DNA of 64,000 nt from an uncultured Clostridia bacterium. Its GTDB lineage: Bacteria > Bacillota > Clostridia > UMGS1883. The notes under the pieces were generated by a model that saw only the letters and a list, made by a program, of their open reading frames with translations, was not told the DNA's origin and ran no database searches. The stretch lies in NCBI GenBank assembly GCA_947626145.1, contig CANQRB010000010.1, positions 1-64,000 on the forward strand. The letters run 5' to 3'. Positions 30,789-41,539 of this stretch are shown here, in pieces. Within the stretch, counting starts at the first letter, position 1. The number at the start of each line of letters is the position of its first letter. The translations under genes and the position numbers were made by a program.

Positions 30789-33700
30789 TTAGTTAGTGTG
30801 AGCAAGCTCAATGGCGGGCATGGACTCATAAGAGGGAGAGTCAATCCAGATCGTGTCGCTGGTCATACGCTTGCTTTCCGCATTTTCGGGATCGTCGGTT
30901 CTGTAGAACTGGGCCTTCATCTGAGCGGGGAGCAGGCTGGCGGCGGCGCAGTCGCTGTTGCCGGCCTTATCCTGAAGCTCGGCCTCCTTCTGAACGTCGG
31001 GCACGAAGATGAACATACCGTCGCTGATGTCGCTTACCTCACCGTCGGTGGGTATCTCGGCGAAGAGCAGACCGTATCCGTCAACCGGACGCTCCACAAC
31101 GGACTCAGGAGTGGTGGTGTTGGCGTCGTCGTTGGTGACGAAGCGGCCCATTATCTGTACAAAGTTATAAACAGGGTCGCCGCGATAGGTGCCTACGATT
31201 ACAAGGCTTCCGGCGGGAATGATCTCGTCCTCAAGCGTGGGATCGGCCGCCTTTTCTTCCTCGGTGTAAACCTCGCCGTACTGGTAGTCGGCGCTGAGTA
31301 TGCCCACGGTGGCGTCGGAGTAGAAGTCAACTCTGTCGCCGGGGTAGCCGATGAGCTCGACCTTGCTTCCCTCGGGAACACCGGTCACAGCTACGGTCTC
31401 GGCGTCGTATGTCCAGATGCGGGTGTCGGCGGCGTCGGCGCCGGGCTTGTTGAAGTAGGTGAGGTAATAGCCCTTGCCCGCATCCGCAAGATTGGTATCA
31501 GCGGAGAAGGCGCCCTCCTTGGCGGTGAGGGTCAATGTCTCAGGCTCCCCGGCCTTGCCGGTGGCCTCGTCAACCTTCGCAACCGTGCGGGTTACCTCAA
31601 CCTTGAAGGTTCCCTCTGTGGGAGCGGGAGTTACCTTGATACCGGAAACAGCGGTCTTGGCGTTCATGGTAAAGGTGGCCGTGCCGTTGGCTGTTTCCAG
31701 CGTGTAATCCGTTTCGGGTATTGTTTTGTCATAGGCCACGCGCACCTGACCGGCGTTAACAAGATTTTCATCAAGGATGCCGCCCATGTTGTCATAGGCC
31801 TTTACCTGATACTCAAAGGCCATGTTGTTGGCGGAGCCGATAACGTCGAAGTATTCGTTGCCGTCGGTCACAAAGGCGATGGTTTCGCCGTTGCGCTTGA
31901 TCTCATAGCCAAGTACGTCCGCGGAAGGATTGGTGAAGGTTATCTTCACGGTCTTTTCTATGTCGTACTCGGGAACCTCGGGAGCGGTCTCGCCCTCGGC
32001 AACCTCGGGCATAGTGGGCTTGCGCTCAGCCTCGGGCAGGTCGATGAGGAGGTCTGCCGCGGCAGTGGTAGCGCCGGGAGCCACGGTGTGACCCGCAAGA
32101 CGGAGCCTGTAGGACTCGTCGTTCAGGTACTGGATGGAGCGGGTCTCGGCGGGCTTGGCCTCGATAGCCTTAACAACGTCCTCGCTGAGCCTCATGCCCC
32201 AGCTGTAGAAGAAGTCGCTGAGGTTCTTATTGGCAACGTCGCTGGCAATAAGGGCAATGCGCTCGTCGGGAGTGTAGGCAACGGTTTCGGCGCCTACCGT
32301 ACGCTCCTTATAATCGCCCTTCTTCCAGGCGGTGAAGAATTTGTTGTAGAAATCAAAGGGATTGGCCTCATCATACGCCAGATGGAGCTGCCAGTACATG
32401 GCCAGCTGAACGAATACGTCGTTGGAGGTGCCGGGCCGTCTGGCGCTTACCTTGTCATATACCTGAGCGTACTTGTCGCTGAGCTCGAGACGGGTCTTGA
32501 GCTTGGTGGACTTGTCTCCGTCATAAGCCTGAAGGGCGATGGAGTAAATGTTGTTGGTCAGCTCGGCGCGGCCTATCTTATCCATGTTGTGGCCGACCTC
32601 GTGACCGATGCCCCAGCCGAAGAGGCCGTTGCTCTCGTCAGTGTCGGTGAGGGTGGAGGTGGGCCGTCCTGTAACAACTCCGCCAACGGAGCCCCAGCCA
32701 ATGCCCACATGGTTGCCGGCGGCGTACATGAAGGCCTTGCCGAACATCTTCATGTAACGGATGTTCTGACGGCTCTCCATAACGTTGGGCTTGTCGGCGT
32801 CAAAGGTGATCTCGTCGATGCCCTGGATGGCGTTCACAACGTGCATGAACTCCTCCCAGGCGAGTACGTTGTTGTACAGGGTCTCGGCGGCCTCGTCGTC
32901 GCTTGCGCCGGTGGGGAAGATAGCGTTCTTCACCTGAGAAGCGGGCATGGACAGCAGGACGCTTGGCATGGAAATCTCGGTGGAATTCAGAATTCTGTAG
33001 TCAAGACTGTTGTTGATATACGGAGGGGTTGTAACATAGTCCTTAAGTTCGGTTACGTAAGCGCTTATAGCGGCCTTGCGGGCCTCAACGCTCATTGTGT
33101 TCCAATCCTGGAGCTCAAGCATGGGAATGATCGTGGCGTTTTTGCCGCGCACATGGAGCTTGATCTGGTCGGGATGTTCGCCGTCGTAGCGGATGTATAC
33201 CGAACCGCCGCGCTCCGTGGAGTTGCCGCCCATATTGGGGAACTTAATGCGGTTGCGGCCTTTGTTCAGAGGAACGGAGGTCTGCCATGCGTTGGCCTCG
33301 CCGTAATACTGGGTGCCAACAAGGGTCACGGGGTGTGTGTCGGCATCCTCGGGAAGCTGGGCGTAAACTACCAGCGCTCCGTCGGTCAGTTTGCCGCGGT
33401 CGGCACGGATGGCGTCGGGGCCGGACCAGCAGGCCACGCCGAGAGGCTGAAGGTCGCTGGCGCTCTGGCCAAACTTGTTGGAATCTCTGCCGTTGCTGCG
33501 AGAGCGGAAGTCGCTCTTTACATAGCCGTCGGTGGACTTGCCGTTTAACAGAAGCGATGCAAGAGAAAGCTCATCAAGAAGGCTGTCCTTGTCAACATAG
33601 TAGCCGTCGGAGTTGTTAGCCTGAGAACGGTAGTTGGCTATCTTTCCCTTGGTTTCGTCCACGTTAGCCTTGGCCTCGTCCGTAAGCTCGGTAAAGGCGT

Positions 33701-36191
33701 CGTCCTTGAACAGAGCGGCTATATCTTCGGCAAGGGTGTTGCCCTCGTAGAAGAAGAAGTCAGAGAAGGTGCGGACATTGTATGCTTCCTGTTCGGTATC
33801 AACAACCATGAATTTCACGTTTGTCTTGTCAAAGGGGAAAATCATGTAACCGTTGATACGGTCGGATACATTAACGCTGCCTTCTGTATAGGTGGTAGCC
33901 AAAGCGCGCATGGCTGTCCTTTGAGCTTCGTTGAGAGCATTGCCGCTCTTAAGCTGATCGATGTAGCTTGTAATTTCGTTATATGCCGCCTCATCGTAAG
34001 TCCAGACTCTGTACAGACGGTGGTTGTTACGGTATGTGCCGTCAAGACGAGGGATAGCAAAGAGATAATTCATCTCATACTGCTGGTCAAACTCGAAAGC
34101 TATGCCGCCGTGCTGCCACCACTGTATGGACTGCCAATAGGTAAGAGGATTGTCATCATACAGAACTTTCGGGTCAAAGGTCTTGCCGTCAGCGGTCTCA
34201 TTGGGGTCATAGCTGCTGTCCACAAGCCATACGTTTGTTATAGCGGTTTTCTTGTCCAGTCTGTCCTTGGTGGGAAGCTTGGGGAACTCGATCTTGCTTT
34301 CCTTAGGAGTACCGGTATAACGGTCGGACACGGGGCCGAGGCCCTTGTCGTTGCCGACGATGACAAAGATGCTGTGCTCGCTGTCATTTGTAAGGCCGGT
34401 CAGGGTCACGCTGAGAGTGGCCACGTCGGTTGCGCCTTCCTCGCCGGTGAGGCTGTATGCCGTGTAACCGGCAGCTTTGAGCTCGTCCTCATTTCTGTAA
34501 GAGGGATTTTCCGTAAGCACGCCGGTATCCTTGTAATAAACGCGGTAGAAGGAGGTGTTGTCAACTTCCTTCCAGGATACGCTCAGCTCGCCGCTCTTGA
34601 CGGTGTTGTCATCCTCGCTGTTTTTAACAACGATCATGGTCGTCTTTTCAGTGGGCGGGCCGCTGGGCTCAGGAATGGCGGTTATCGTTTCGGAGCGGAT
34701 GCTCTCCCAACGTCCGGGACCCTCGTCGCCGCTTACGGCTGTGATGCAGAAGTTGTAGGGGGTCAGGTTGATCAGGCCGTCAACGGTACCCTTGTTGGTA
34801 TCGAAGAATACCTGCTTCTCACCCTCACCGGGCTTTTTCGTGTTGGTGTAGTAGATTATGTAGCCGGTAACGTTGGGATAAGCGTCCCAGGTGAAGTCTA
34901 TCTTCTCGTTGCCGGGGGCAGCGGTGAGACCGGTCACGGCCATGTTCTGGGAGGCGGGGTTCTCGGGAACGATGTCCTTAAGGAACTTGATCTCCTGAAC
35001 TACGGCGAAGGTGGCCTTTCCGTCGGCGCCCTCTACCTTCTCAACATTGATGGTTACCTTCTTGACAGCCACGCGGCGGCCAAGGTTGATAACGATGTTG
35101 CTGCGGCCGGTGTCGCCGTCGGCGGCAAGGGGCTGAACCTCTTCGGGCGTTTCGGTGTTGAAGGGAACCTCCACAAAGAAGGTTTCCTTAGTGTCCAGAT
35201 CCTCGCACTCCACCTTGGCCAGACCGGCGGTAATAGCGCCGGTGACGGAGGGGCTTACGATCTCGATCTGCTCCATCTCCACAGGCTCCTCAAAGGTGAT
35301 GGGGATGGCCACAGGCTCGTCATTCTTGGAGCTGAAAGCGATGGTCTCGGCGTTGTTCTCGGCAAAGAGGTTGGCCACGTCGCCGGAAACGTCCAAAGTC
35401 TGCTCCATCTCTTCCTGAATTTTCTTAACCTCTATGACCTTTGTCATGATAAGGTTGGTGTCATAAATCTCGATGGGCTCGTTTGCAAAGCCCGGGCCGC
35501 CCTTTTCCTGCGCGGCCTGATGGTTGACATACATGAGGTCAACGATGTCGATTTTGCCGTCACCGTTCAGGTCGTAAAGGGCGATGTCCTCGGCGGTCTC
35601 GCTGCCAAGGGCGCTGCTTATGGCGTCGATGTCGGCCTGATCGATGAGCTCATCGCCGGTAACGTCTCCGAGAGAGAAGGTGTTGCCGTCCGTACCCAAT
35701 ACGGCTCTCTTGGAATATTTGTCAATTACGATGGGTTCAGAGGTGTAATTCTTATACCCGTCGCCGGTGTACTCAAGCACGTAATAGGACTCTTTTTCAC
35801 CTTCTGCGACAGGTTCGTTGACCGGCAGGTTGTTGAACAGTACGTCCATATAGCCGATTTCCTGCTCGGTTGTGAGCTGAACACCGTCGGTGTTCTTGAG
35901 GGTAACAACGGTATCAGCTGAGGTGTTGCCGTTGATTTTCGCCTCGCGAAGCAATGTTCCATTTTCATCACGAAGGAAAACGTTGATGTTTTTGGTGCTG
36001 ACTAAGTCCGTGCGCTGAGGGTAGTCAAATCTCAGCGTGGCAGTGATCGTGCCGTAAGACTCCACAACAGTCTCGGTACCGGTACCGGGTTCGGGGGCCG
36101 CCTCCTCCGCAAAGCTCGCCATGGGCGCCATGGTGAACACGAAGGCAAGACAGATCACTAATGCCAGAAGTCTCGTCTTTTTCACATACAT
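30789..36191 (-). CDS. Secreted M60-family metallopeptidase with dockerin and FN3 domains
   Basis: 1800 residues. A signal peptide (1-28) precedes a beta domain (about 40-165), then a type I-like dockerin (about 168-228) with two EF-hand-like loops, 'GDVTGDELIDQADI' and 'DLNGDGKIDIVDL'. Two fibronectin type III domains (about 420-640), an F5/8-like carbohydrate-binding region (about 645-830, 'YDDNPLTYWQS') and the M60/enhancin catalytic domain (about 1050-1330) follow, with zinc site 'GIGHEVGHNMD' (HExxH near 1194). The C-terminus has further Ig-like modules. M60 enzymes cleave mucin-type glycoproteins, so mucin attack in the gut is likely. A dockerin placed near the N-terminus is unusual. 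A TTGCAT-17-TATAAT promoter lies 190 bases upstream. Confidence 0.9.
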   Translation of the reverse strand: MYVKKTRLLALVICLAFVFTMAPMASFAEEAAPEPGTGTETVVESYGTITATLRFDYPQRTDLVSTKNINVFLRDENGTLLREAKINGNTSADTVVTLKNTDGVQLTTEQEIGYMDVLFNNLPVNEPVAEGEKESYYVLEYTGDGYKNYTSEPIVIDKYSKRAVLGTDGNTFSLGDVTGDELIDQADIDAISSALGSETAEDIALYDLNGDGKIDIVDLMYVNHQAAQEKGGPGFANEPIEIYDTNLIMTKVIEVKKIQEEMEQTLDVSGDVANLFAENNAETIAFSSKNDEPVAIPITFEEPVEMEQIEIVSPSVTGAITAGLAKVECEDLDTKETFFVEVPFNTETPEEVQPLAADGDTGRSNIVINLGRRVAVKKVTINVEKVEGADGKATFAVVQEIKFLKDIVPENPASQNMAVTGLTAAPGNEKIDFTWDAYPNVTGYIIYYTNTKKPGEGEKQVFFDTNKGTVDGLINLTPYNFCITAVSGDEGPGRWESIRSETITAIPEPSGPPTEKTTMIVVKNSEDDNTVKSGELSVSWKEVDNTSFYRVYYKDTGVLTENPSYRNEDELKAAGYTAYSLTGEEGATDVATLSVTLTGLTNDSEHSIFVIVGNDKGLGPVSDRYTGTPKESKIEFPKLPTKDRLDKKTAITNVWLVDSSYDPNETADGKTFDPKVLYDDNPLTYWQSIQWWQHGGIAFEFDQQYEMNYLFAIPRLDGTYRNNHRLYRVWTYDEAAYNEITSYIDQLKSGNALNEAQRTAMRALATTYTEGSVNVSDRINGYMIFPFDKTNVKFMVVDTEQEAYNVRTFSDFFFYEGNTLAEDIAALFKDDAFTELTDEAKANVDETKGKIANYRSQANNSDGYYVDKDSLLDELSLASLLLNGKSTDGYVKSDFRSRSNGRDSNKFGQSASDLQPLGVACWSGPDAIRADRGKLTDGALVVYAQLPEDADTHPVTLVGTQYYGEANAWQTSVPLNKGRNRIKFPNMGGNSTERGGSVYIRYDGEHPDQIKLHVRGKNATIIPMLELQDWNTMSVEARKAAISAYVTELKDYVTTPPYINNSLDYRILNSTEISMPSVLLSMPASQVKNAIFPTGASDDEAAETLYNNVLAWEEFMHVVNAIQGIDEITFDADKPNVMESRQNIRYMKMFGKAFMYAAGNHVGIGWGSVGGVVTGRPTSTLTDTDESNGLFGWGIGHEVGHNMDKIGRAELTNNIYSIALQAYDGDKSTKLKTRLELSDKYAQVYDKVSARRPGTSNDVFVQLAMYWQLHLAYDEANPFDFYNKFFTAWKKGDYKERTVGAETVAYTPDERIALIASDVANKNLSDFFYSWGMRLSEDVVKAIEAKPAETRSIQYLNDESYRLRLAGHTVAPGATTAAADLLIDLPEAERKPTMPEVAEGETAPEVPEYDIEKTVKITFTNPSADVLGYEIKRNGETIAFVTDGNEYFDVIGSANNMAFEYQVKAYDNMGGILDENLVNAGQVRVAYDKTIPETDYTLETANGTATFTMNAKTAVSGIKVTPAPTEGTFKVEVTRTVAKVDEATGKAGEPETLTLTAKEGAFSADTNLADAGKGYYLTYFNKPGADAADTRIWTYDAETVAVTGVPEGSKVELIGYPGDRVDFYSDATVGILSADYQYGEVYTEEEKAADPTLEDEIIPAGSLVIVGTYRGDPVYNFVQIMGRFVTNDDANTTTPESVVERPVDGYGLLFAEIPTDGEVSDISDGMFIFVPDVQKEAELQDKAGNSDCAAASLLPAQMKAQFYRTDDPENAESKRMTSDTIWIDSPSYESMPAIELAHTN

Positions 36192-36383
36192 TTCTCCTTT
36201 ACATTTTTAGTCAACACCGCACAAAGACCGCCGATCGCCGCTCTGTAATTTACTTTAAACGCTTCCGTAATTTAAAGAAATTTAAAGGACGATCACACAA
36301 TACCGTATAAAACCGGTGCCCGGTATGGGGGCGGTTCCGGTGAGGTGCTGCTTTAACTGATTTGGGCGGTTAACGCCACAGGT

Positions 36384-36412
36384 ATTATATCATATAAACG
36401 GTAATAATGCAA
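36384..36412 (-). promoter_or_regulatory. Promoter of the M60 operon
   Basis: TTGCAT (36407-36412), 17 bp, TATAAT (36384-36389) on the minus strand. It leaves a leader of about 185 nt (36192-36377) with several small GC hairpins (GGCG-TTAA-CCGCC; ACCGGGCACCGGT) but no terminator. Confidence 0.65.
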
Positions 36413-36533
36413 CATAATTTTTCCAAAATGAGAAGGATTTTTTTAATAAATGTTGTATATTTTACTATATAAGATGTTGTTTAGTATACTACACATTGTG
36501 TTTGAATACAATATGGCATAAGGAGGCGGGAAC

Positions 36534-36971
36534 ATGACGAATTATCGCGGGAGCGCCGGACAGAACCGGCATTTGAAAATGGCGGCCATATTCGGCGCGC
36601 TGGCCGTTCTGACTTTGGCGGTGACCCGCTGCGGCGGCAGGGGAGAATACATAGGCACCTTTGACCTGAGTCACTATTGCCTTGAGGTCTGGAACGGCAG
36701 CCATATTTGCGGCAATTCCGCCTACGGCTGCGGGGGCGACAGACTTGTCCCCGGCAAATCACTGGCCGTGCCCGCCGACGTGCTCGAAAAATACCCCGTC
36801 GGCACCAAGGTTGTGCTGGTTTATCCCGACGGTAAGGAGGAACACCTGATCATACAGGACACCGGACGGGCCCTTGGTGAGCTTGGGCGGCTGGATATGC
36901 CGGTGTACTCCCACAGCGAGGCCTTGGAGCTTGGCGTGGTGGAGAATGTGAAGCTTTATGCGGCAAAATGA
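36534..36971 (+). CDS. 3D-domain membrane-anchored protein
   Basis: 145 residues. An N-terminal hydrophobic helix (about 17-31) ends at 'TRCGG', which could be a lipoprotein-like or uncleaved anchor. The rest matches the 3D domain (named for three Asp): 'GTFDLSHYCLEVW', 'VPADVLEKYPVGTKVVLVYPDG', 'IIQDTGRALGELGRLDMPVYSHSEAL'. 3D domains are related to the MltA/Rpf lytic transglycosylase barrel and act on peptidoglycan. AAGGAGG precedes the ATG. It is monocistronic and convergent with gdhA, separated by repeat family 2 copy 2. Confidence 0.88.
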   Translation: MTNYRGSAGQNRHLKMAAIFGALAVLTLAVTRCGGRGEYIGTFDLSHYCLEVWNGSHICGNSAYGCGGDRLVPGKSLAVPADVLEKYPVGTKVVLVYPDGKEEHLIIQDTGRALGELGRLDMPVYSHSEALELGVVENVKLYAAK

Positions 36972-36983
36972 AAAATGTAAAAT

Positions 36984-37306
36984 GGGGGGTAAAAAACTCG
37001 CAATGTAATCTGGAGGCACAGGGGCTGTCCAAAAAAATCGTGCAGAACGGACGAAAATCAGCCCGCGCAGGCGGCCCATGCCGCCGAGCAGGCCCTCCCG
37101 ACGGCGTACAAAGGTACGCCGAGAGGTGATGTTCGTTCGTAGTTCAAGGGCACAAAAACAAAAGAAAAACCGTCGTTTCGAAAAACGGCGGTTTTTCCAC
37201 ATTAATTCATGGGTTTAATTTTATTGTCGGACTTAACAACACGTAAATTTCGCTCATATAATGGCTTTCAGCCCTTGAACGGTCTGCGCCATTTTTTTAC
37301 AGCCCC
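36984..37306. mobile_element. Repeat family 2, copy 2 (323 bp)
   Basis: Left end GGGGGGTAAAAAACTCGCAA, inner GGGGCTGTCCAAAAAAATCG, right end CGCCATTTTTTTACAGCCCC (inverted match). It contains an about 110-bp GC-rich insert bounded by GGACGAAAATCA and TGATGTTCGTTCG, then the AAGGGC arm and the terminator hairpin. No coding capacity. It lies between the convergent 3D-domain gene and gdhA, ending 17 bases from the gdhA stop. Confidence 0.82.
37163..37198. terminator. Bidirectional terminator carried by repeat family 2, copy 2
   Basis: GAAAAACCGTCGTTT / AAACGGCGGTTTTTCC (one G-T change) with A- and T-tracts on both sides; it would end both the 3D-domain gene and gdhA transcripts. Confidence 0.8.
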
Positions 37307-37322
37307 TATTTTAATGGCAAAT

Positions 37323-38696
<1,374 letters not shown>

Positions 38697-38783
38697 TTAC
38701 CCCGCCCGCCTTCACTGTCGGACAGGGCCGCGCCGAAACGGCCTTCACCCCTTTGTGACCGCCATCTCCACACTTTGAAAAAA

Positions 38784-38812
38784 ATTATACCACAGGTTTC
38801 ACAAAATTGCAA
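38784..38812 (-). promoter_or_regulatory. Promoter of gdhA
   Basis: TTGCAA (38807-38812), 17 bp, TATAAT (38784-38789) on the minus strand, giving a leader of about 117 nt with no obvious terminator. Confidence 0.8.
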
Positions 38813-38856
38813 GTTTTTTTATTGCAAAAATTATGCAAAAAATTTCTCTTTTTCTA

Positions 38857-38908
38857 TTGACATACGTATGAATATGTGATACTATGAATATATGAACAGT
38901 TGTTCACA
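38857..38908 (+). promoter_or_regulatory. Metal-responsive promoter and ArsR/SmtB operator
   Basis: TTGACA (38857-38862), 17 bp, TACTAT (38880-38885). Overlapping the start site is TATGAACA-GT-TGTTCACA (38891-38908), an imperfect 8-2-8 core of the classic 12-2-12 operator (TGAACA..TGTTCA) bound by SmtB/CadC/ZiaR repressors. Confidence 0.88.
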
Positions 38909-38928
38909 TGATGAGAGGAGGAATTAAA

Positions 38929-39324
38929 ATGACGGATAATTACAGCAATCTCGAAGAAAACAACGTTGACCGCTGCGAGGAGACCGTCACCCATGGCGAT
39001 AAGGTGGAGCGGGCCAAAAGTCTGCTGCCCGACGACGATATGCTTTTTGAGCTGAGCGAGTTTTTCAAGCTCTTCGGCGACAGCACGAGGATAAAGATAC
39101 TTGAAACCCTGAACGGCAGCGAGCTGTGCGTCTGTGACATTTCGGCGGTGGTTGGGGTCAGCCAGTCCGGCGTCAGCCACCAGCTCCGGCTGCTTCGCCA
39201 AAACAGGCTTGTCAAGACCACAAAGGTGGGCAAGGAAAGCTATTACACCCTCGACGATGAGCACATCGGCGATATAATAAAGATAGGTATGAACCACATC
39301 AACGAGAGGAGGGCGGGCCTGTGA
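38929..39324 (+). CDS. ArsR/SmtB-family metal sensor repressor
   Basis: 131 residues from the ATG at 38929 (GGAGG 8 bases before). A winged helix with 'LFKLFGDSTRIKILETL', then 'ELCVCDISAVVGVSQSGVSHQLRLLRQNRLVKTTKVGKESYYTL', is typical. 'ELCVCD' carries the alpha-3 cysteine motif (CxC) of CadC-type sensors. The C-terminal 'DEHIGDIIKIGMNHINE' provides His and Asp of an alpha-5 zinc site. Metal binding should release the operator upstream. It overlaps the P-type ATPase gene by 4 bases. Confidence 0.94.
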   Translation: MTDNYSNLEENNVDRCEETVTHGDKVERAKSLLPDDDMLFELSEFFKLFGDSTRIKILETLNGSELCVCDISAVVGVSQSGVSHQLRLLRQNRLVKTTKVGKESYYTLDDEHIGDIIKIGMNHINERRAGL

Positions 39325-41192
39325 GCAAGCATGAACACGAGCATGAGCATGAGCACGGCTGCTGCTGCGGCTGTGACCACTGCCACGAGGATGAGCATGA
39401 AAGCAAATTCCTTCTTCCCCGGCTCCTGATCGCTTTTATCCTGATGGCCGTGGCATGGGTTTTGGAGAAACATGTGAGCTGGTATTTCACTTTGCCCGTT
39501 TACATTATTGCATACGCCGTGGCCGGATATGACACGGTCATAAGCGCGGTCAGGGGACTGCTCAAAGGACACGGCTTCGACGAGTGCTTCCTCATGACCG
39601 TGGCCACGGTGGGAGCCTTTTGCATCGGCGACTTCACCGAGGGCGTGGCGGTAATGATATTCTACGGCCTTGGCGAGTATATTCAGGATCTGGCCGTGGA
39701 CAGGAGCAGCGGCAGCATTAATTCCCTTATACGTATGCGGCCCGACCATGCGGCCATCTACGAAAACGGCGTAAAAACCGTGGTTTCCCCCTCCGAGGTA
39801 AAGGTGGGTCAGGTCATTGCCGTTGCCCCAGGCGAGCGCGTGCCCCTTGACGGGGTTCTCCTTTCTCCCGCCGCCACAGCCGACACTCAGGCCGTCACCG
39901 GCGAGAGTGTTCCTCGGGACTACTCCGAGGGCGACGAGATAATTTCGGGCATAATCAATATGAAGTCCGAGATATTGATAAAGGTCACCCACGCCCTCAA
40001 GGACTCCTCCACGGAGCGCATTTTCCGCATGGTGACGGAGGCCAGAGAAAAAAAGAGCCGCAGCGAACGGTTCATAACCCGCTTTGCGAAGATATACACC
40101 CCCGCCGTGGTGGGCGCGGCGGCGTTACTGGCCTTTATCCCGCCGATTTTTCTGGGAAATTTTGCCGAATGGCTCCATCGCGGCCTGATCTTCCTTGTGG
40201 CATCCTGCCCCTGCGCGATTGTGCTGAGCGTACCCCTGACCTATTTTGCGGGCATGGGTCTTGCCTCGAGGAACGGCGTGCTTTTCAAGGGCGGGGCCTA
40301 CCTTGAGCGTCTGGCCGGTATTGATACCGTGGCCTTTGACAAGACGGGCACCCTTACCGTTGGACGTCCGGAGATAGTAAAAGTCTGTCCGGCTTCCGGC
40401 CTTACCGAGGCGGAGCTTTTGCATCTGGCGGCCCACGCCGAGTCAAAGTCGGAGCACCCCATAGCCGCCGCCATAGCCGCAAAGGGCACCTGCGACAGCT
40501 GTGAGGTAACGGATTTCACCGAACTCACAGGCGGCATATCCGCCAAGGTCAACAGTATACAGCTTGTGGCCGGCAATACCGCTCTCACCGGCGTTGAGAA
40601 CGACGGCCCCTACACCGCCGTCCATGTGCTGCGGGACGGGGAGTATATCGGCTCGGTCTATCTGGCCGACACCCCGAGGGAGGATGCGGCGTCGGCGGTC
40701 AGTGAGCTTAAACGCATGAAGATTACTCCGGTCATGATAACCGGCGACAACGCCTCCGCGGCGGATGAGACAGCGGCGAGGCTCGGCGTCGCCAAGGTGT
40801 ATTCGCAGGTGCTGCCCGAGGAAAAGCTCAGCATAATTAAGGGCCTCAACGGCACGGTGGCCTTTGTGGGCGACGGCATCAACGACGCTCCGGCCCTGAG
40901 CGGAGCGGACATAGGCATCGCCATGGGCGGTATGGGCCGCGAGGCGGCAATGGAGGCCGCCGACGTGGTTATAATGGATGACGCGCCCTCAAAGGTGCCG
41001 CTGGCGGTGCGCATCGCCGGAAAAGTGAATAAGACTGCCGTTTTCAACATCGTCTTTGCCTTGAGCTTCAAGGCCCTTGTTTTGATACTCGGGGCGCTGG
41101 GCATAGCGAATATGTGGCTTGCGGTGTTCGCCGACGTTGGCGTGGCGCTAATCGCCGTGGCCGTGGCCGTTCTGCGGTGCAGAAAGGTATAA
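39321..41192 (+). CDS. Heavy-metal P1B-type ATPase with His/Cys-rich N-terminus
   Basis: 623 residues, starting with GTG at 39321 overlapping the repressor stop. The N-terminus has alternating His-Glu and a CCCGC-x2-CHE cluster ('HEHEHEHGCCCGCDHCHE') instead of a folded HMA domain. The core follows: actuator 'VTGESVPRDYSEGD', translocation motif 'ASCPCAIVLS' (CPC about 295), phosphorylation site 'AFDKTGTLTVG' (Asp about 339), 'HPIAAAI' and hinge 'VGDGINDAPALSGADIGIAMG'. The CPC motif with a metal sensor of CadC type indicates Zn2+/Cd2+/Pb2+ export (ZntA/CadA group). Confidence 0.95.
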   Translation: MSKHEHEHEHEHGCCCGCDHCHEDEHESKFLLPRLLIAFILMAVAWVLEKHVSWYFTLPVYIIAYAVAGYDTVISAVRGLLKGHGFDECFLMTVATVGAFCIGDFTEGVAVMIFYGLGEYIQDLAVDRSSGSINSLIRMRPDHAAIYENGVKTVVSPSEVKVGQVIAVAPGERVPLDGVLLSPAATADTQAVTGESVPRDYSEGDEIISGIINMKSEILIKVTHALKDSSTERIFRMVTEAREKKSRSERFITRFAKIYTPAVVGAAALLAFIPPIFLGNFAEWLHRGLIFLVASCPCAIVLSVPLTYFAGMGLASRNGVLFKGGAYLERLAGIDTVAFDKTGTLTVGRPEIVKVCPASGLTEAELLHLAAHAESKSEHPIAAAIAAKGTCDSCEVTDFTELTGGISAKVNSIQLVAGNTALTGVENDGPYTAVHVLRDGEYIGSVYLADTPREDAASAVSELKRMKITPVMITGDNASAADETAARLGVAKVYSQVLPEEKLSIIKGLNGTVAFVGDGINDAPALSGADIGIAMGGMGREAAMEAADVVIMDDAPSKVPLAVRIAGKVNKTAVFNIVFALSFKALVLILGALGIANMWLAVFADVGVALIAVAVAVLRCRKV

Positions 41193-41215
41193 TATATAAG
41201 TAAAAATATAAGTTC

Positions 41216-41539
41216 GGAGCCGTAAAAAAACTCACAATGTAATCCGGAGGCACTGGGGCTGTCCAAAAAATCGTGCAGAACGGACGAAAATCAGCCCGCG
41301 CAGGCGGCCCCTGCCGCCGAGCAGGCCCTCCCGACGGCGTACACAGGTACGCCGAGTGGTGATTTTCGTTCGTAGTTCAAGGGCATAAATTATAAAGAAA
41401 AACCGCCGTTTCAAAAAACGGCGGTTTTTCCACATTAGTCATAACTATTTAACTTTTGTCATTTGACTTTTCAACACTTAAGTTTGTTTTAAATTAATCC
41501 CTATGCCCTTGAACGATCTGCGCCATTTTTTTACAGCCC
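41216..41539. mobile_element. Repeat family 2, copy 3 (about 324 bp)
   Basis: Left end GGAGCCGTAAAAAAACTCAC, inner GGGGCTGTCCAAAAAATCG, right end CGCCATTTTTTTACAGCCC. It carries the full GC-rich insert with arms ACGGACGAAAATCA / TGATTTTCGTTCGT. Its right end touches the AraC gene's stop codon at 41540. It separates the convergent metal ATPase and AraC genes. Confidence 0.82.
41397..41430. terminator. Bidirectional terminator carried by repeat family 2, copy 3
   Basis: GAAAAACCGCCGTTT / AAACGGCGGTTTTTCC is a perfect stem with A- and T-tracts on both sides; it can end both convergent transcripts. Confidence 0.85.

Noticed and set aside
30798..33548. A 916-codon open frame antisense to the M60 gene (and similar long frames antisense to the lyase, kinase and aminotransferase genes)
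   Set aside because: These are shadows of high-GC third positions in the true genes. They lack ribosome sites and signal or domain motifs, and run against a well-supported protein.
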